From assembly GCA_903927415.1 (NCBI GenBank), contig CAIYMZ010000088.1, forward strand, positions 1 to 32,835: DNA of 32,835 bases, in the 5' to 3' direction. Both the position numbers and the translations under genes were made by a program. The notes beneath the pieces are model-generated. The model was not told where the DNA came from and did no database searches. It saw only the letters and a list, made by a program, of their open reading frames with translations. Origin of the DNA: an uncultured Alphaproteobacteria bacterium. Lineage in GTDB: Bacteria > Pseudomonadota > Alphaproteobacteria > Rickettsiales > UBA1997. Of this stretch, positions 23,973 through 32,653 are shown one piece after another; the first letter of the stretch is position 1, and every line of letters begins with the position of its first letter.

Positions 23973-24816
23973 TCTTCCAATCATTAGCGCTGACGAACGC
24001 TTAAAAGAAATCAGGGGAATAAAAGGCTGCATCTTCGGTAAATCCGGTATCGGCAAAACTTCTCTGCTTTGGACTCTCAATCCGAAAACCACTCTCTTCT
24101 TTGATCTCGAAGCTGGTGATCTGGCTGTTGAAGGCTGGCAAGGTGACACAATTCGCCCGAAAACTTGGTCGGAATGTTGTGACTTTGCAGTTTTCATTGG
24201 CGGACCAAACCGCGCTTTACGCCCCGATCAAAAGTTCAGCCAGCGACATTTTGACGAAGTTTGTCAGAAGTTCGGCGACCCATCCATTCTCGATAAATAC
24301 GACACAATCTTCATCGACAGTATAACAGTCGCCGGTCGTTTGTGCTTCGGATATTCGCAGGGACAACCGGAAGCATTTAGCGAGAAGTCGGGAAAACCGG
24401 ATACTCGCGGAGCTTATGGTTTGCATGGTCGCGAGATGATCTCTTGGTTAACTCATCTTCAGCATACGCGCAGCAAGAATATTTGGTTCGTCGGAATCCT
24501 CGATGAAAAGCTCGATGACTTTAACCGCAAATATTACCAGCCGCAAATCGAAGGCAGCAAAACCGGTCTAGAGCTGCCAGGTATTGTCGATCAGGTGATC
24601 ACCATGGCGGAAGTGCAACTGGAAGAGAAAGGCAATTCCTACCGCGCTTTTATCTGCCAGACCATCAATCAATTCAATTATCCGGCGAAAGACCGCTCAA
24701 GAAGACTCGAAGCAATCGAAGAGCCTCATCTGGGCAGATTGATGGAAAAAATACGGTCTGAAGCCAAGCCAATCAACGAACATCTCATTTTTAACAACAA
24801 TCAAAAACAGGAGTAA
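23965..24816 (+). CDS. Sak4-like phage recombination ATPase
   Basis: RecA-fold ATP-binding protein of the AAA_24/Sak4 type, which supports single-strand annealing or strand exchange in phages. The ATG at 23965 has a strong AAGGAGG (23952-23958). Walker A is GKSGIGKT (about residues 25-32), followed by TLFFDLEAGDLAVEG and a Walker B-like TIFIDSITV around residue 115. 283 residues is normal. The next gene codes for a probable ssDNA-binding protein, the usual partner. Confidence 0.85.
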   Translation: MSNLPIISADERLKEIRGIKGCIFGKSGIGKTSLLWTLNPKTTLFFDLEAGDLAVEGWQGDTIRPKTWSECCDFAVFIGGPNRALRPDQKFSQRHFDEVCQKFGDPSILDKYDTIFIDSITVAGRLCFGYSQGQPEAFSEKSGKPDTRGAYGLHGREMISWLTHLQHTRSKNIWFVGILDEKLDDFNRKYYQPQIEGSKTGLELPGIVDQVITMAEVQLEEKGNSYRAFICQTINQFNYPAKDRSRRLEAIEEPHLGRLMEKIRSEAKPINEHLIFNNNQKQE

Positions 24817-24818
24817 CT

Positions 24819-25394
24819 ATGTGGAACGATTTTAATAATACTGAAAGCCAACAAAGCTTTGACCTCATCCCAAATAACACTATAGCCAAGGTCAGAATGT
24901 CAATCAAGCCAGGTGGCTATGATGACGCAAACCAAGGATGGGTCGGAGGTTATGCCACCAAAAATGATGCTACTGGCTCGATTTATCTAGCTTGTGAATT
25001 CGTAGTTTTGGAAGGCGAATATGCCAGACGCAAAGTCTGGAGCCTGATTGGGCTGCACAGCAACAAGGGAGCGGAATGGGGAAATATCGGCAGATCATTC
25101 ATTAAAGCGATCCTCAATTCTGCTCGTGGATTTTCTGAAAACGATAATTCACCTCAAGCTCAAAACTCTCGAAGAATCAGCGGTTTAGCAGATTTAGACG
25201 GCATCGAGTTCGTGGCAAAAATTACTACCAAAAAAGATCAAAACGAAGATCTGAGGAATGAAATTCGCTTTGCCATCGCGCCTGATCACAAGGACTACAA
25301 AAGCATTATGGGAGCGATTTCATCGGTAGCAAAAACTTCAGTTAATTCCGCTGTCACACCTGCCGCCAACAATCGTCCTGCTTGGGCTAAGTAA
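24819..25394 (+). CDS. DUF669-like phage protein, probable ssDNA-binding partner
   Basis: A 191-residue protein beginning two bases after the Sak4-like gene, with GGAGT before the ATG. The central section (AKVRMSIKPGG, then IYLACEFVVLEGEYARRKVWSLIGLHSNK and GRSFIKAILNSARGF) resembles DUF669-type phage proteins, which are thought to act as single-strand DNA-binding proteins with the recombinase. The C-terminus is a flexible Ser/Thr/Ala tail ending AWAK. The family assignment is by pattern, so moderate. Confidence 0.68.
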   Translation: MWNDFNNTESQQSFDLIPNNTIAKVRMSIKPGGYDDANQGWVGGYATKNDATGSIYLACEFVVLEGEYARRKVWSLIGLHSNKGAEWGNIGRSFIKAILNSARGFSENDNSPQAQNSRRISGLADLDGIEFVAKITTKKDQNEDLRNEIRFAIAPDHKDYKSIMGAISSVAKTSVNSAVTPAANNRPAWAK

Positions 25395-25411
25395 TAATCA
25401 GGTAAAGACCT

Positions 25412-27106
25412 ATGATACTTCGCCCTAGACAAAAGGAATTTGTGGAAAGAAGTGTTGTCGCGCTGCAAAAGCACGGCAACACTCTTGGGATTGCGCCAAC
25501 AGGAGCCGGCAAAACTTTAATGCTGTCTGCTGTTGTCGGATCAATTCTGAAGACTGATAGCAAAGCCTTAATTCTTGCTCATCGCGATGAGTTAACTTCG
25601 CAGAATCAAGACAAGTTCCTCAAAATAAATCCAGGAATCAGAACTTCAGTTTTTGATGCCAAGACCAAATCGTTTGATGGTCAGGTGGTGTTTTCGATGG
25701 TGCAAACGCTATCGCGCAAAAACAACCTAGAGCAGATTCCTTTTATTGATTTCTTGGTAATTGATGAGGCGCACCACGCTCCTTCTGAAAGTTATCAAAA
25801 CATCATCGGCGAGGTAAAAAAGAAGAATCCGAAAACGCTTATTTACGGCGTGACCGCTACTCCCAACCGTGGTGATAAAAAAGATTTAGGCGCAATTTTC
25901 TCTAACGTTGCTGATCAGATAAGAATTTCTGAACTCATTGCATCCGGTCACTTGGTGCGACCAAGAACCTACATTATTGATGTTGGCACTCAGAAAGATT
26001 TAGGAAATGTTAAAAAAACCGCCGGTGATTTTGACATGAAAGCAGTTGAGGAGATCATGAATAAATCTCCGATCACCGAAGAAGTTTTTGCAAAATGGCA
26101 TGAGATTGCCAGCGACAGAAAAACCGTAATTTTTTGTTCAACTCTCGTGCACGCAAAAGCCGTATACGAGGTCTTCAATAATCATGGTGTTAAAACAGTT
26201 TTTATCCATGGCGATCTGAGCGAAGCAGAAAGAAAGGAGATTCTCTTTGCCTACGAACAAGGTGATGCACAAGTCATAGTCAATGTTTCGGTTTTAACTG
26301 AAGGCTGGGATTATCAGCCAACCTCCTGCGTGATTTTACTGCGTTTAGATTCTTTCAAATCAACTCTAATTCAAATAATCGGCAGAGGACTCAGGGTTGT
26401 TGATCCGCAGCTTCATCCAGGAATTATCAAAGAAGATTGCATCGTTTTAGATTTTGGAATTTCAAGCCTGACCCATGGTTGTTTGGAAGTAGATGCTGAA
26501 TTAGAAGCAGCCAAAAAAACCAAAAAAGAAAAAGGGCAAGCGCCACAAAAAGAATGTCCAAGCTGTAACGCAATTGTGCCTTCAGGATGCAACTCATGTC
26601 CTTTATGTGATTATGATTTTGCGAGCAAAGATGAAGAGTTGACGAAGGGAGAGCTGTCAGGCTTTACGATGTCAGAAATTGATCTACTCACAGCAAGATC
26701 AAATTTCCAATGGTGCGATGTTTTTGATGATCAGGCGGCTTTCATGGCTTGTGGTTTTAACGCTTATAGCGGCGTTTTTCTGCTTAATGACCACTGGTAT
26801 TCTATCGGTGGAAGTGATGGCGGTCTCAAGCTCTTATCTTGCGGCACAAAAGAAGTTTGTTTAGCGCAGGCTGATGACTTTCTTAACAACAACGAAACCT
26901 ACGAGAACGCCCACAAATCAAATCGCTGGCTGAACGAGGCTGCATCAATCAGGCAGATCAACTGTCTTCCTGCTGAATATCGAAACGACTTCAGCATCAC
27001 CAAATACAAGGCTGCAAACCTTCTCAAATTCTACTTCAACAAATCCTCAATTCAAAAACTCCTCTTTGAAGCTGATGCCAAAAGGCAAGCAGGAGGTGCT
27101 GCATGA
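25412..27106 (+). CDS. SF2 DEAD/DEAH-type phage helicase
   Basis: Superfamily 2 ATP-dependent helicase, 564 residues. Visible motifs in order: Q-like LRPRQKEFVER, Walker A GIAPTGAGKTLML, Ia LILAHRDELTSQN, II FLVIDEAHHAPSE, III GVTATPNRGD, IV VIFCSTLVHAKAV, and V/VI VLTEGWDYQPTS and IQIIGRGLRVVDP. After the helicase core there is a four-Cys zinc ribbon (ECPSCNAIVPSGCNSCPLCDY, about residues 388-408, shown in part) and an extra C-terminal domain of about 150 residues. It probably unwinds replication or recombination intermediates. Its TGA overlaps the next ATG. Confidence 0.92.
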   Translation: MILRPRQKEFVERSVVALQKHGNTLGIAPTGAGKTLMLSAVVGSILKTDSKALILAHRDELTSQNQDKFLKINPGIRTSVFDAKTKSFDGQVVFSMVQTLSRKNNLEQIPFIDFLVIDEAHHAPSESYQNIIGEVKKKNPKTLIYGVTATPNRGDKKDLGAIFSNVADQIRISELIASGHLVRPRTYIIDVGTQKDLGNVKKTAGDFDMKAVEEIMNKSPITEEVFAKWHEIASDRKTVIFCSTLVHAKAVYEVFNNHGVKTVFIHGDLSEAERKEILFAYEQGDAQVIVNVSVLTEGWDYQPTSCVILLRLDSFKSTLIQIIGRGLRVVDPQLHPGIIKEDCIVLDFGISSLTHGCLEVDAELEAAKKTKKEKGQAPQKECPSCNAIVPSGCNSCPLCDYDFASKDEELTKGELSGFTMSEIDLLTARSNFQWCDVFDDQAAFMACGFNAYSGVFLLNDHWYSIGGSDGGLKLLSCGTKEVCLAQADDFLNNNETYENAHKSNRWLNEAASIRQINCLPAEYRNDFSITKYKAANLLKFYFNKSSIQKLLFEADAKRQAGGAA

Positions 27107-27462
27107 AGATTTGCTCAATCTGCAAAAGAGAAGCTCACGGATTTGCTTTTATCAAACCACCGCTGCGCGCAAGCGACCCAAGAAATCGCAAGATGATGAA
27201 GCATTTTTGCTCACGAAATTGTCAGGAAATTTTTACTAACCGCCAAATAAAAAACAGTATGATCGATTTAACAAAATTGGAAAAAGAAGCCATTGAATCC
27301 GCATTAATACCTGTGGGTGAATATGTGGCAGAAATCGGCATGAATAAGCCTCTAGCCGAATATTCTCGAGAAGAAGTTTTGTGCTTAATTGAAGTCGCGC
27401 TCAGCTCTTACTTCGATTTTATGCAAGGCAAAGTCGATGATTCGGAGGTACTACCATGCTAG
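27103..27462 (+). CDS. DUF6511-like zinc-finger phage protein
   Basis: 119 residues with an N-terminal Cys pattern: CSICKREAHGFAF followed by HFCSRNCQ, a short zinc finger. The second half is helical (LEKEAIESALIPVGEYVAEIGMNKPLAEYSREEVLCLIEVALSSYFD). It resembles small DUF6511-type proteins in alphaproteobacterial phages, always between helicase and nuclease genes. The function is unknown. Overlaps the helicase gene by ATGA and the nuclease gene by 7 bases. Confidence 0.72.
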   Translation: MKICSICKREAHGFAFIKPPLRASDPRNRKMMKHFCSRNCQEIFTNRQIKNSMIDLTKLEKEAIESALIPVGEYVAEIGMNKPLAEYSREEVLCLIEVALSSYFDFMQGKVDDSEVLPC

Positions 27463-28208
27463 ATTTTAATCACAGAGGAAGTCTTTCGGAAAAAATAAAT
27501 CTTCTCATCGACAAGGCATTAACCGCAGAACATTCAAAACAAACCAAGAGAGATTATCTTGGCGCATCAAGGCTTGGCGTCTCCTGCAACCGTGCTTTGC
27601 AGTTTGAATATACCGACACTCCGAAAGATGAAGATCAGAATTTTAGCGGCAGAATTTTAAAGATTTTTCAGGCTGGTCATGTCTTTGAAGAGCTGATGAT
27701 CAAGTGGTTGAGGATTTCTGGCATTGACCTCATCACCAACAAACCAAATGGTGATCAATTTGGATTTACTGTCGCCGGCGGTAAAGTTAAAGGTCATGTT
27801 GACGGCGTTATTATCAACGCGCCAACAGAGTTTGATTTCAAATTTCCGATGCTCTGGGAATGCAAATCACTTAACGATAAATCTTGGAAAGATGTTGTTA
27901 AAAAAGGGCTCGCTGTTTCAAAGCCGATCTATGCCGCGCAAATAGCCATCTATCAGGCTTACATGGAGGGATCAATTGAAGGAATCTCAAATAATCCTGC
28001 GCTTTTTACAGCTATCAACAAAGACACCGCAGAGGTTCATTTCGAGTTAATTCCCTTCGATAAATCACTCGCTCAAAAAGCCAGCGACAGAGCGGTAATG
28101 ATTTTGCGCGCCACTGAATCTCACGAGTTGCTGCCAAGAATTACAAACGACCCAACATACTTTGAGTGTAAATTCTGCCCATGGCAGGAACGTTGCTGGA
28201 GGTTGTAG
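27456..28208 (+). CDS. PD-(D/E)XK nuclease with Fe-S cluster motif (Cas4/AddB-like)
   Basis: Phage exonuclease-like protein, 250 residues. Active-site motifs are GHVFEELMIKWL, GHVDGVI (catalytic Asp), LWECKSL (ExK) and YAAQIAIYQAYM (the Q motif). A Cys near residue 49 (GVSCNRA) and a C-terminal CKFCPWQERCW (CxxCx5C) form the set that holds a 4Fe-4S cluster in AddB- and Cas4-like nucleases. It probably makes 3' single strands for the Sak4-type recombination system encoded upstream. There is no CRISPR context, so it is not a Cas4 proper. Confidence 0.85.
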   Translation: MLDFNHRGSLSEKINLLIDKALTAEHSKQTKRDYLGASRLGVSCNRALQFEYTDTPKDEDQNFSGRILKIFQAGHVFEELMIKWLRISGIDLITNKPNGDQFGFTVAGGKVKGHVDGVIINAPTEFDFKFPMLWECKSLNDKSWKDVVKKGLAVSKPIYAAQIAIYQAYMEGSIEGISNNPALFTAINKDTAEVHFELIPFDKSLAQKASDRAVMILRATESHELLPRITNDPTYFECKFCPWQERCWRL

Positions 28209-28212
28209 GCAC

Positions 28213-30321
28213 ATGGAAAACTTTTTAGATTTTAACAGTGCCAATAATCAGCAAAGCAGTCCTGAGAGACTTGATTCTGAGGTAGTCAGAGAAGCTCTAC
28301 TTAACAGGATTGAAGATACTTTATTTTATCTTTTTCCAAGTGGTCATGTTCGAAATAACTGCTTTCACATCGGCAGCACCAAAGGCGAGCCAGGCAAGAG
28401 TCTGATCGTTCAACTTGGTGGAGAAAAACAAGGCAACTGGTATGATTTTTCTGAAAATACCGGCGGCGATATTTTTAGCCTTTGGTCAGAAGTCAGGGGC
28501 TATCATAAATCGGATTTTAGCAAACTGCTTGCTGAAGTAAGTCAGTGGCTTGGAAATCCAATAGTAACAAGAGAAAATCGCGCGACTCATTCTTACAATT
28601 CCAGTGATGATCTCGGCAAGCCAACTGCCAAGTGGGATTACTTTGATAAAGAAGGAAAGTTAATCGCCTGCGTCTATCGCTACGATACCGAAGACGGCAA
28701 AGAGTTTAGAGTTTGGGATGTAAAAAACAGAAAAGCCAAATCACCTGATCCACGACCACTCTACAACATTCCTGGCATTTTTTCTGCCAAAAAAATCATT
28801 CTTGTCGAAGGTGAAAAGTCGGCAGACAGCCTGATCGCTTTTGGCTTTACCGCCACAACCGCAATGTTCGGCGCAAGCGCTCCAATCAATAAAACTGATT
28901 GGTCGCCGCTCTTGGGAAAGGAAGTAATAATCTGGCCAGACAATGATGATGCAGGTTTGGAATATGGCAAAAAAGTCGCCGCACACCTGCTTAAAGTTGC
29001 TTCCTTCGTTTCGATTGTAACGCCTCCAAAAAACAAGCCGCTCAAGTGGGATGCTGCTGATGCGGTTCTAGAAAATTTTAACATCCAATCACTTTTCGAA
29101 GTAGCAAAAGGAATCGAGTCAAAACTGCCAAGCTATTCGATTTCTGAATTCCTAAAAGATAACAGCCCGATGCCGGAGGACTTGATAACACCAAGACTTC
29201 TAACGCCCGGTGGAATGTTGTTAATTGGTGGCGCACCCAAAGTTGGAAAAAGTGATTTTCTGATCAATTTTTTAATTCATCTAGCCGCCGGTGAAAGTTT
29301 TTTAGGATTAAAACCACCAAGACCTTTAAAGATTTTTTACCTGCAAGCAGAGATCGGCTACCACTACATGCGCGAACGCATTAAGAAGCTCGCAATCTCA
29401 AAAGAAACCTTCTTCAAAGCCTCAGAAAATCTGATCGCAACATCTCAGGTTAAGATGATTTTGAATGAGCAAGGCGTTGAAGCGACTTACCACACCATCA
29501 AGCATTATTTCCCGAATCAGACTCCCGATATTATCTGCATTGACCCGATCAGAAATGTATTTGATGGCGGTGAAAATGGCAGCGAGAACGATAATAATGC
29601 CATGCTGTTTTTCTTGCAGAATCGAGTCGAGAAACTCAGGTCGATGCTAAATCATGACATGGGAATTATCCTCTGTCACCACACCAAAAAAATTAAGAAG
29701 AAGGATGTTGAAGATGATCCATTCCAAGCATTTTCCGGCGCCGGAAGTTTAAGAAGTTTCTACAGCAGTGGCTTGATTCTGCATCGTCCAAGCGAGTATG
29801 AGCCAAAAATACATCTTCATTTTGAACTTAGAAATGGCTCGGCGATTCAAAGAAAAATTATTGAGAAAGTTGATAATAAATGGACTGAACTAAATCCGTT
29901 TTCTGAAAGATTAGTCAGAAGAGATTATGGCGAGAAGCTAGATGCTGAAAGAGATCGCAAGGCTGATGCAATTTTAGAATTGATAGAGTCGGAAGCGCTT
30001 TTGGGAAATGTTTACACCGCTCATCAATTTTCTGAGAGGTTTGAAAACCAAGCTGGGCTTGGCTGCATTGATAGCATTAGCAAAAGAATATCCGTTTTGG
30101 CAACCAAGGGTTATGTCAGATTTAGTCGTAACTGGCCAGAATTTGGTTTGAGAGGCACGCGTTCAAAATACGGCATACTGTGTGTTCAGCACATGAAGTT
30201 TACCACAAATGGAGTGGCAAAAACAGTCCTGCCCACCCACTTCAAATGTCCAAAGATCGGATCTGTTTTGGAAGTAGAAAATGCAGAAATCTGGCCGATA
30301 TATGAGGAGGAAAATGCTTAA
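28213..30321 (+). CDS. Phage primase-helicase (Toprim plus RecA-like domain)
   Basis: A two-domain replication protein, 702 residues from the ATG at 28213, four bases after the nuclease stop; the longer frame start at 28162 lies in the nuclease gene. The N-terminus has the primase-like segment GNWYDFSENTGGDIFSLW (about 74-91) without the zinc-ligand cysteines, then a Toprim domain with ILVEGEKSADSL (about 195) and WPDNDDAGLEYG (about 241). The C-terminal domain is an AAA_25/RecA-type ATPase with GGAPKVGKSD (about 339-348), FYLQAEIG, IICIDPIRNVF and ILCHHTKK. It should prime and unwind phage DNA. Confidence 0.9.
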   Translation: MENFLDFNSANNQQSSPERLDSEVVREALLNRIEDTLFYLFPSGHVRNNCFHIGSTKGEPGKSLIVQLGGEKQGNWYDFSENTGGDIFSLWSEVRGYHKSDFSKLLAEVSQWLGNPIVTRENRATHSYNSSDDLGKPTAKWDYFDKEGKLIACVYRYDTEDGKEFRVWDVKNRKAKSPDPRPLYNIPGIFSAKKIILVEGEKSADSLIAFGFTATTAMFGASAPINKTDWSPLLGKEVIIWPDNDDAGLEYGKKVAAHLLKVASFVSIVTPPKNKPLKWDAADAVLENFNIQSLFEVAKGIESKLPSYSISEFLKDNSPMPEDLITPRLLTPGGMLLIGGAPKVGKSDFLINFLIHLAAGESFLGLKPPRPLKIFYLQAEIGYHYMRERIKKLAISKETFFKASENLIATSQVKMILNEQGVEATYHTIKHYFPNQTPDIICIDPIRNVFDGGENGSENDNNAMLFFLQNRVEKLRSMLNHDMGIILCHHTKKIKKKDVEDDPFQAFSGAGSLRSFYSSGLILHRPSEYEPKIHLHFELRNGSAIQRKIIEKVDNKWTELNPFSERLVRRDYGEKLDAERDRKADAILELIESEALLGNVYTAHQFSERFENQAGLGCIDSISKRISVLATKGYVRFSRNWPEFGLRGTRSKYGILCVQHMKFTTNGVAKTVLPTHFKCPKIGSVLEVENAEIWPIYEEENA

Positions 30322-30646
30322 TAATTTCTCCAAAAAACTAGGCAAGAAACCAAGTTCAGAATCAAGTTCAGAACAAAATCAGAATCTTAGGAACTTACCC
30401 CTCAAGCCAATACCAGAGCAAGTTCCGCATTTTTTGTTTAAGTTCAGAAAGTGCGAATTGGCAAAACCATCCTCAAGCCTTGCATTACTTGGCTTCATCC
30501 AAGTTCAGAAAGTTGTCAAAAATAATCCAAAAAAATTCAAGTTCAGAAACACGCGAAACTTGCTACAGGCAAGACTGCATGACCTTATTTCAAGTTTATG
30601 GTGTGTATACCCCCCATATACTATGGGGGTAAGAATACCCCCGTAG
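30314..30646 (+). CDS. Doubtful ORF over the repeat region, 110 aa
   Basis: The frame starts at an ATG with an excellent ribosome-binding site (GAGGAGG, 30304-30310) inside the end of the primase-helicase gene. The first 20 or so residues (MLNNFSKKLGKKPSSESSSE) are plausible, but the rest is built on five AAGTTCAGAA repeats and the end (WCVYPPYTMGVRIPP) is read through the alternating C/G-tract repeats. The purine-rich start context can arise by chance because it encodes Glu residues of the upstream protein. It may be a short translated ORF or no gene at all. Confidence 0.35.
   Translation: MLNNFSKKLGKKPSSESSSEQNQNLRNLPLKPIPEQVPHFLFKFRKCELAKPSSSLALLGFIQVQKVVKNNPKKFKFRNTRNLLQARLHDLISSLWCVYPPYTMGVRIPP
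30352..30548. repeat. Iteron-like direct repeats AAGTTCAGAA
   Basis: Five exact copies start at 30352, 30364, 30440, 30501 and 30539, plus a degenerate one at 30420 (AAGTTCCGCA). All face the same way, and the spacing is irregular (12, 76, 61 and 38 bases), so a coding repeat is unlikely. Placed directly after the primase-helicase gene, they are candidates for replication-origin iterons. Confidence 0.65.
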
Positions 30647-30661
30647 TTGTTTATGGGGTAT
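30608..30661. repeat. Alternating TACCCCC/GGGGGTA inverted repeats
   Basis: Four arms alternate: TACCCCCC (30608-30615), GGGGGTA (30625-30631), TACCCCC (30636-30642), GGGGTAT (30655-30661). Neighbouring arms can form mutually exclusive hairpins with loops of about 9, 4 and 12 bases. The segment lies between the AAGTTCAGAA repeats and the RuvC-like gene and may be an origin, attenuator or protein-binding array. Confidence 0.7.
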
Positions 30662-30707
30662 CACGAATTCACGGATCGTTTTTTCAAAACAACAAAATCA
30701 AAAAATT

Positions 30708-31181
30708 ATGAACAGTAAAAAAATTTTAGCTCTCGATCTTGGAACAAAAACCGGATGGGCAATCAAATCAGAAAATCAAATTACCAGTGGTACGATTGAA
30801 TTTAAGCCAAGCAGATTCGAAGGCGGCGGCATGCGCTATCTTCGATTCAAAAAATGGCTGGAAGAAATTTATCAACTAACAAACGGCATTGATCGCGTCT
30901 ATTTTGAAGAAGTCAGAAGACATATTGGAGTGGATGCAGCTCATGCCTACGGTGGCTTCTTAGCTTATCTTACAAGTTGGTGTGAAGAAAATAAAATTCC
31001 CTACCTAGGCATACCAGTTGGCACGATCAAAAAACACATCACAAAAAAAGGTAACGCCGGCAAATCGCAAATCATGATCGAGGTAAAAAAACTCGGATTC
31101 AATCCGGTTGATGACAACGAAGCAGATGCTCTAGCTCTACTCAATCTCGTGATCAAGGACTATGAAGGAGGTGTTTTATGA
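30708..31181 (+). CDS. RuvC-like Holliday junction resolvase
   Basis: RNase H-fold nuclease of 157 residues. The acidic active-site residues are visible: Asp10 in ILALDLGTKTGWAI, Glu67 or Glu68 in VYFEEVRRH, and the C-terminal DDNEADALALL (about 135-145). It matches phage-type RuvC proteins that resolve branched DNA before packaging. The start at 30708 has no clear ribosome-binding site but the family N-terminus begins there. The stop overlaps the next ATG (ATGA). Confidence 0.9.
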   Translation: MNSKKILALDLGTKTGWAIKSENQITSGTIEFKPSRFEGGGMRYLRFKKWLEEIYQLTNGIDRVYFEEVRRHIGVDAAHAYGGFLAYLTSWCEENKIPYLGIPVGTIKKHITKKGNAGKSQIMIEVKKLGFNPVDDNEADALALLNLVIKDYEGGVL

Positions 31182-31390
31182 GTGATGAGAACCCTTTAAA
31201 ATGCAATCTCGGACGCATTCAACCAAAGCAAATTGATGCCGAAAAAATTAAACGCGAAGGCTGGAACAATGACGGAATTTTGGTCGTCAAAGTTGATGAT
31301 GAAAGATTGAGCTGGCCTGAGAAAGAGCTGATCAAGCAGATCGGCGATAAAATTTACAAAAATAAAAAAGGAGCAAAACATGCAAAATAA
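31178..31390 (+). CDS. Small phage hypothetical protein, 70 aa
   Basis: Unrecognised soluble protein, 70 residues, overlapping both neighbours (ATGA with the resolvase gene; 11 bases with the next gene). It has GGAGGT just before the ATG. The central part QIDAEKIKREGWNNDGILVVKVDDERLSWPEKELIKQIGDKIY is alpha/beta, and the C-terminus is Lys-rich. Short proteins with this REGWxxxGILVV pattern occur next to RuvC and DUF6362 genes in phages. Its function is unknown. Confidence 0.75.
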   Translation: MSDENPLKCNLGRIQPKQIDAEKIKREGWNNDGILVVKVDDERLSWPEKELIKQIGDKIYKNKKGAKHAK

Positions 31391-31763
31391 AGAAAAAATC
31401 TGGACGGAAGAAATGGTGATTCACGCCTTTGAAGAAGCGATCAGAACGCTAAAAAAACTGCCGTCAGAAAAGCTGCGTGATTATTTCACGAGTTGGCCTG
31501 AAGTGATTTACACGCCAATCGAAATCATCAGAATGGATCAGAAGCCAAAGAAGTGGCCGGCAACGCGGGAGAGCATTTCACGCATGGAAAAGACCTGTAG
31601 CTGGATTCATTTTCTTAAAGAAATCGAGGAAAGAAAATTGATTTGGCTACGCGCCAAAAGGACTCCGTGGAAGTTAGTTTGCGGTGAGCTTGGCTTTTCC
31701 AGAGCAACTGCCAATCGAAAATGGAAAAATGCTATACGCCAAATTACTCTCAAATTAGACTGA
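31380..31763 (+). CDS. DUF6362-like HTH phage protein
   Basis: 127 residues. The N-terminal WTEEMVIHAFEEAIRTLKKLP and the C-terminal HTH KLIWLRAKRTPWKLVCGELGFSRATANRKWKNAIRQI match the DUF6362 pattern seen in many alphaproteobacterial phages at the end of the replication block, often before the terminase genes. A role as late-gene regulator or packaging helper is possible but not shown. Preceded by GGAG in the overlap with the upstream gene. Confidence 0.8.
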   Translation: MQNKEKIWTEEMVIHAFEEAIRTLKKLPSEKLRDYFTSWPEVIYTPIEIIRMDQKPKKWPATRESISRMEKTCSWIHFLKEIEERKLIWLRAKRTPWKLVCGELGFSRATANRKWKNAIRQITLKLD

Positions 31764-31906
31764 GCACTTTTGTTTACGATGAGACAAAAAAGCCTTAGAC
31801 ATTTGAGACAAATTCGGGGAGTCTATTTCCCAATGGTCGACGATTGTGTCTACAAAAAAGCAATGACAAAACTACCGATGACGGGTTTTCAGGCAACGGA
31901 ACGAAC

Positions 31907-32509
31907 ATGGCAATCATAAGCCTCCAGATCAAAAGTAACGCAAGCGATGAACTTGTCAGCATAGCAAAAAAACAAATTCCTTTTGCAGTTGCAAAGACCC
32001 TGACCAATGTTGCACAAAAAAGTCAGAACGAAGTCAGAAACAGCATCAAAGAAAAGTTTTTTATCAGAAAAAAATCTGGTGGTTTTGAAAGTAGCATCCG
32101 CGTTAAACCGGCAACGAAAACAAATCTAACCGCTGAAGTCTACACGATGGCAGCCTTCGCTGCACTGCAACAAACCGGTGGAATTAAAAAAGCAAAAGAT
32201 GGACGGCTTGCAATCCCCTCTTATCAGAGTATCAATCAAGTAAAGAAGAGAAGCGATTCAAACAGTCCATCAACCTACCTTGCAGGCGATGCCTTCAAGA
32301 TGAAAACAAAATCAGGACAAGAGGTCATCGCACAACGCAAAGGTAAGGAATTAAAAATCCTCTACTTCCTGCATAAGAGCGCCAACATCGACAAGAGATT
32401 TGATATGATTGAAATAACTACCAAAACAGTAAAAGATCGCTTTGACGCGCAGCTTAGCGCGAACCTGAGCGAAGCCTTAAATAAAAAAGGTACTGTGGCG
32501 AAACCTTAG
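31907..32509 (+). CDS. Minor tail protein Z-like phage structural protein
   Basis: 200 residues from the ATG at 31907; the frame is open to 31844 but the added 21 residues are not family-like. The order of segments fits minor tail/GpZ-like proteins: an N-terminal helical part with FAVAKTLTNVAQKSQNEVRNSI, a basic KEKFFIRKKSGGFESSIRVKP, a Gly-rich QQTGGIKKAKDGRLAIP, and a C-terminal FLHKSANIDKRFDMIEITTKTV helix. It comes 143 bases after the DUF6362 gene, before any terminase or capsid gene, which is an unusual place. A short intrinsic terminator overlaps its stop. Confidence 0.6.
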   Translation: MAIISLQIKSNASDELVSIAKKQIPFAVAKTLTNVAQKSQNEVRNSIKEKFFIRKKSGGFESSIRVKPATKTNLTAEVYTMAAFAALQQTGGIKKAKDGRLAIPSYQSINQVKKRSDSNSPSTYLAGDAFKMKTKSGQEVIAQRKGKELKILYFLHKSANIDKRFDMIEITTKTVKDRFDAQLSANLSEALNKKGTVAKP

Positions 32510-32541
32510 CCGCGGGTAACGCGCGACCGCAGGCCTTTTTT
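32509..32541 (+). terminator. Intrinsic terminator after the minor-tail-like gene
   Basis: GCCGCGG (32509-32515) pairs with CCGCAGGC (32527-32534) with one bulged A, followed by six Ts at 32536-32541. The stop codon lies at the base of the stem. Confidence 0.65.
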
Positions 32542-32620
32542 AGCGACAGAGATTTTAAAAGGGTTCGCACTCCGGTTCGCAGTTTCTATTTCAAACCAAC
32601 AAACAACAGCATTCACAAGG

Positions 32621-32653
32621 TGCGCACTCCTAAAAAGGGTGCGCATTTTTTTT
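32621..32653 (+). terminator. Second intrinsic terminator before the methyltransferase
   Basis: TGCGCACTCCT (32621-32631) pairs with AGGGTGCGCA (32636-32645) with one bulged T and a four-A loop, followed by eight Ts. Two terminators within 150 bases separate the replication/tail block from the methyltransferase, which must have its own promoter. Confidence 0.8.

Noticed and set aside
27456..28208. Cas4 of a CRISPR system
   Set aside because: No CRISPR repeats or other cas genes are present. The context is a phage replication block, so a phage Fe-S nuclease is the better call.
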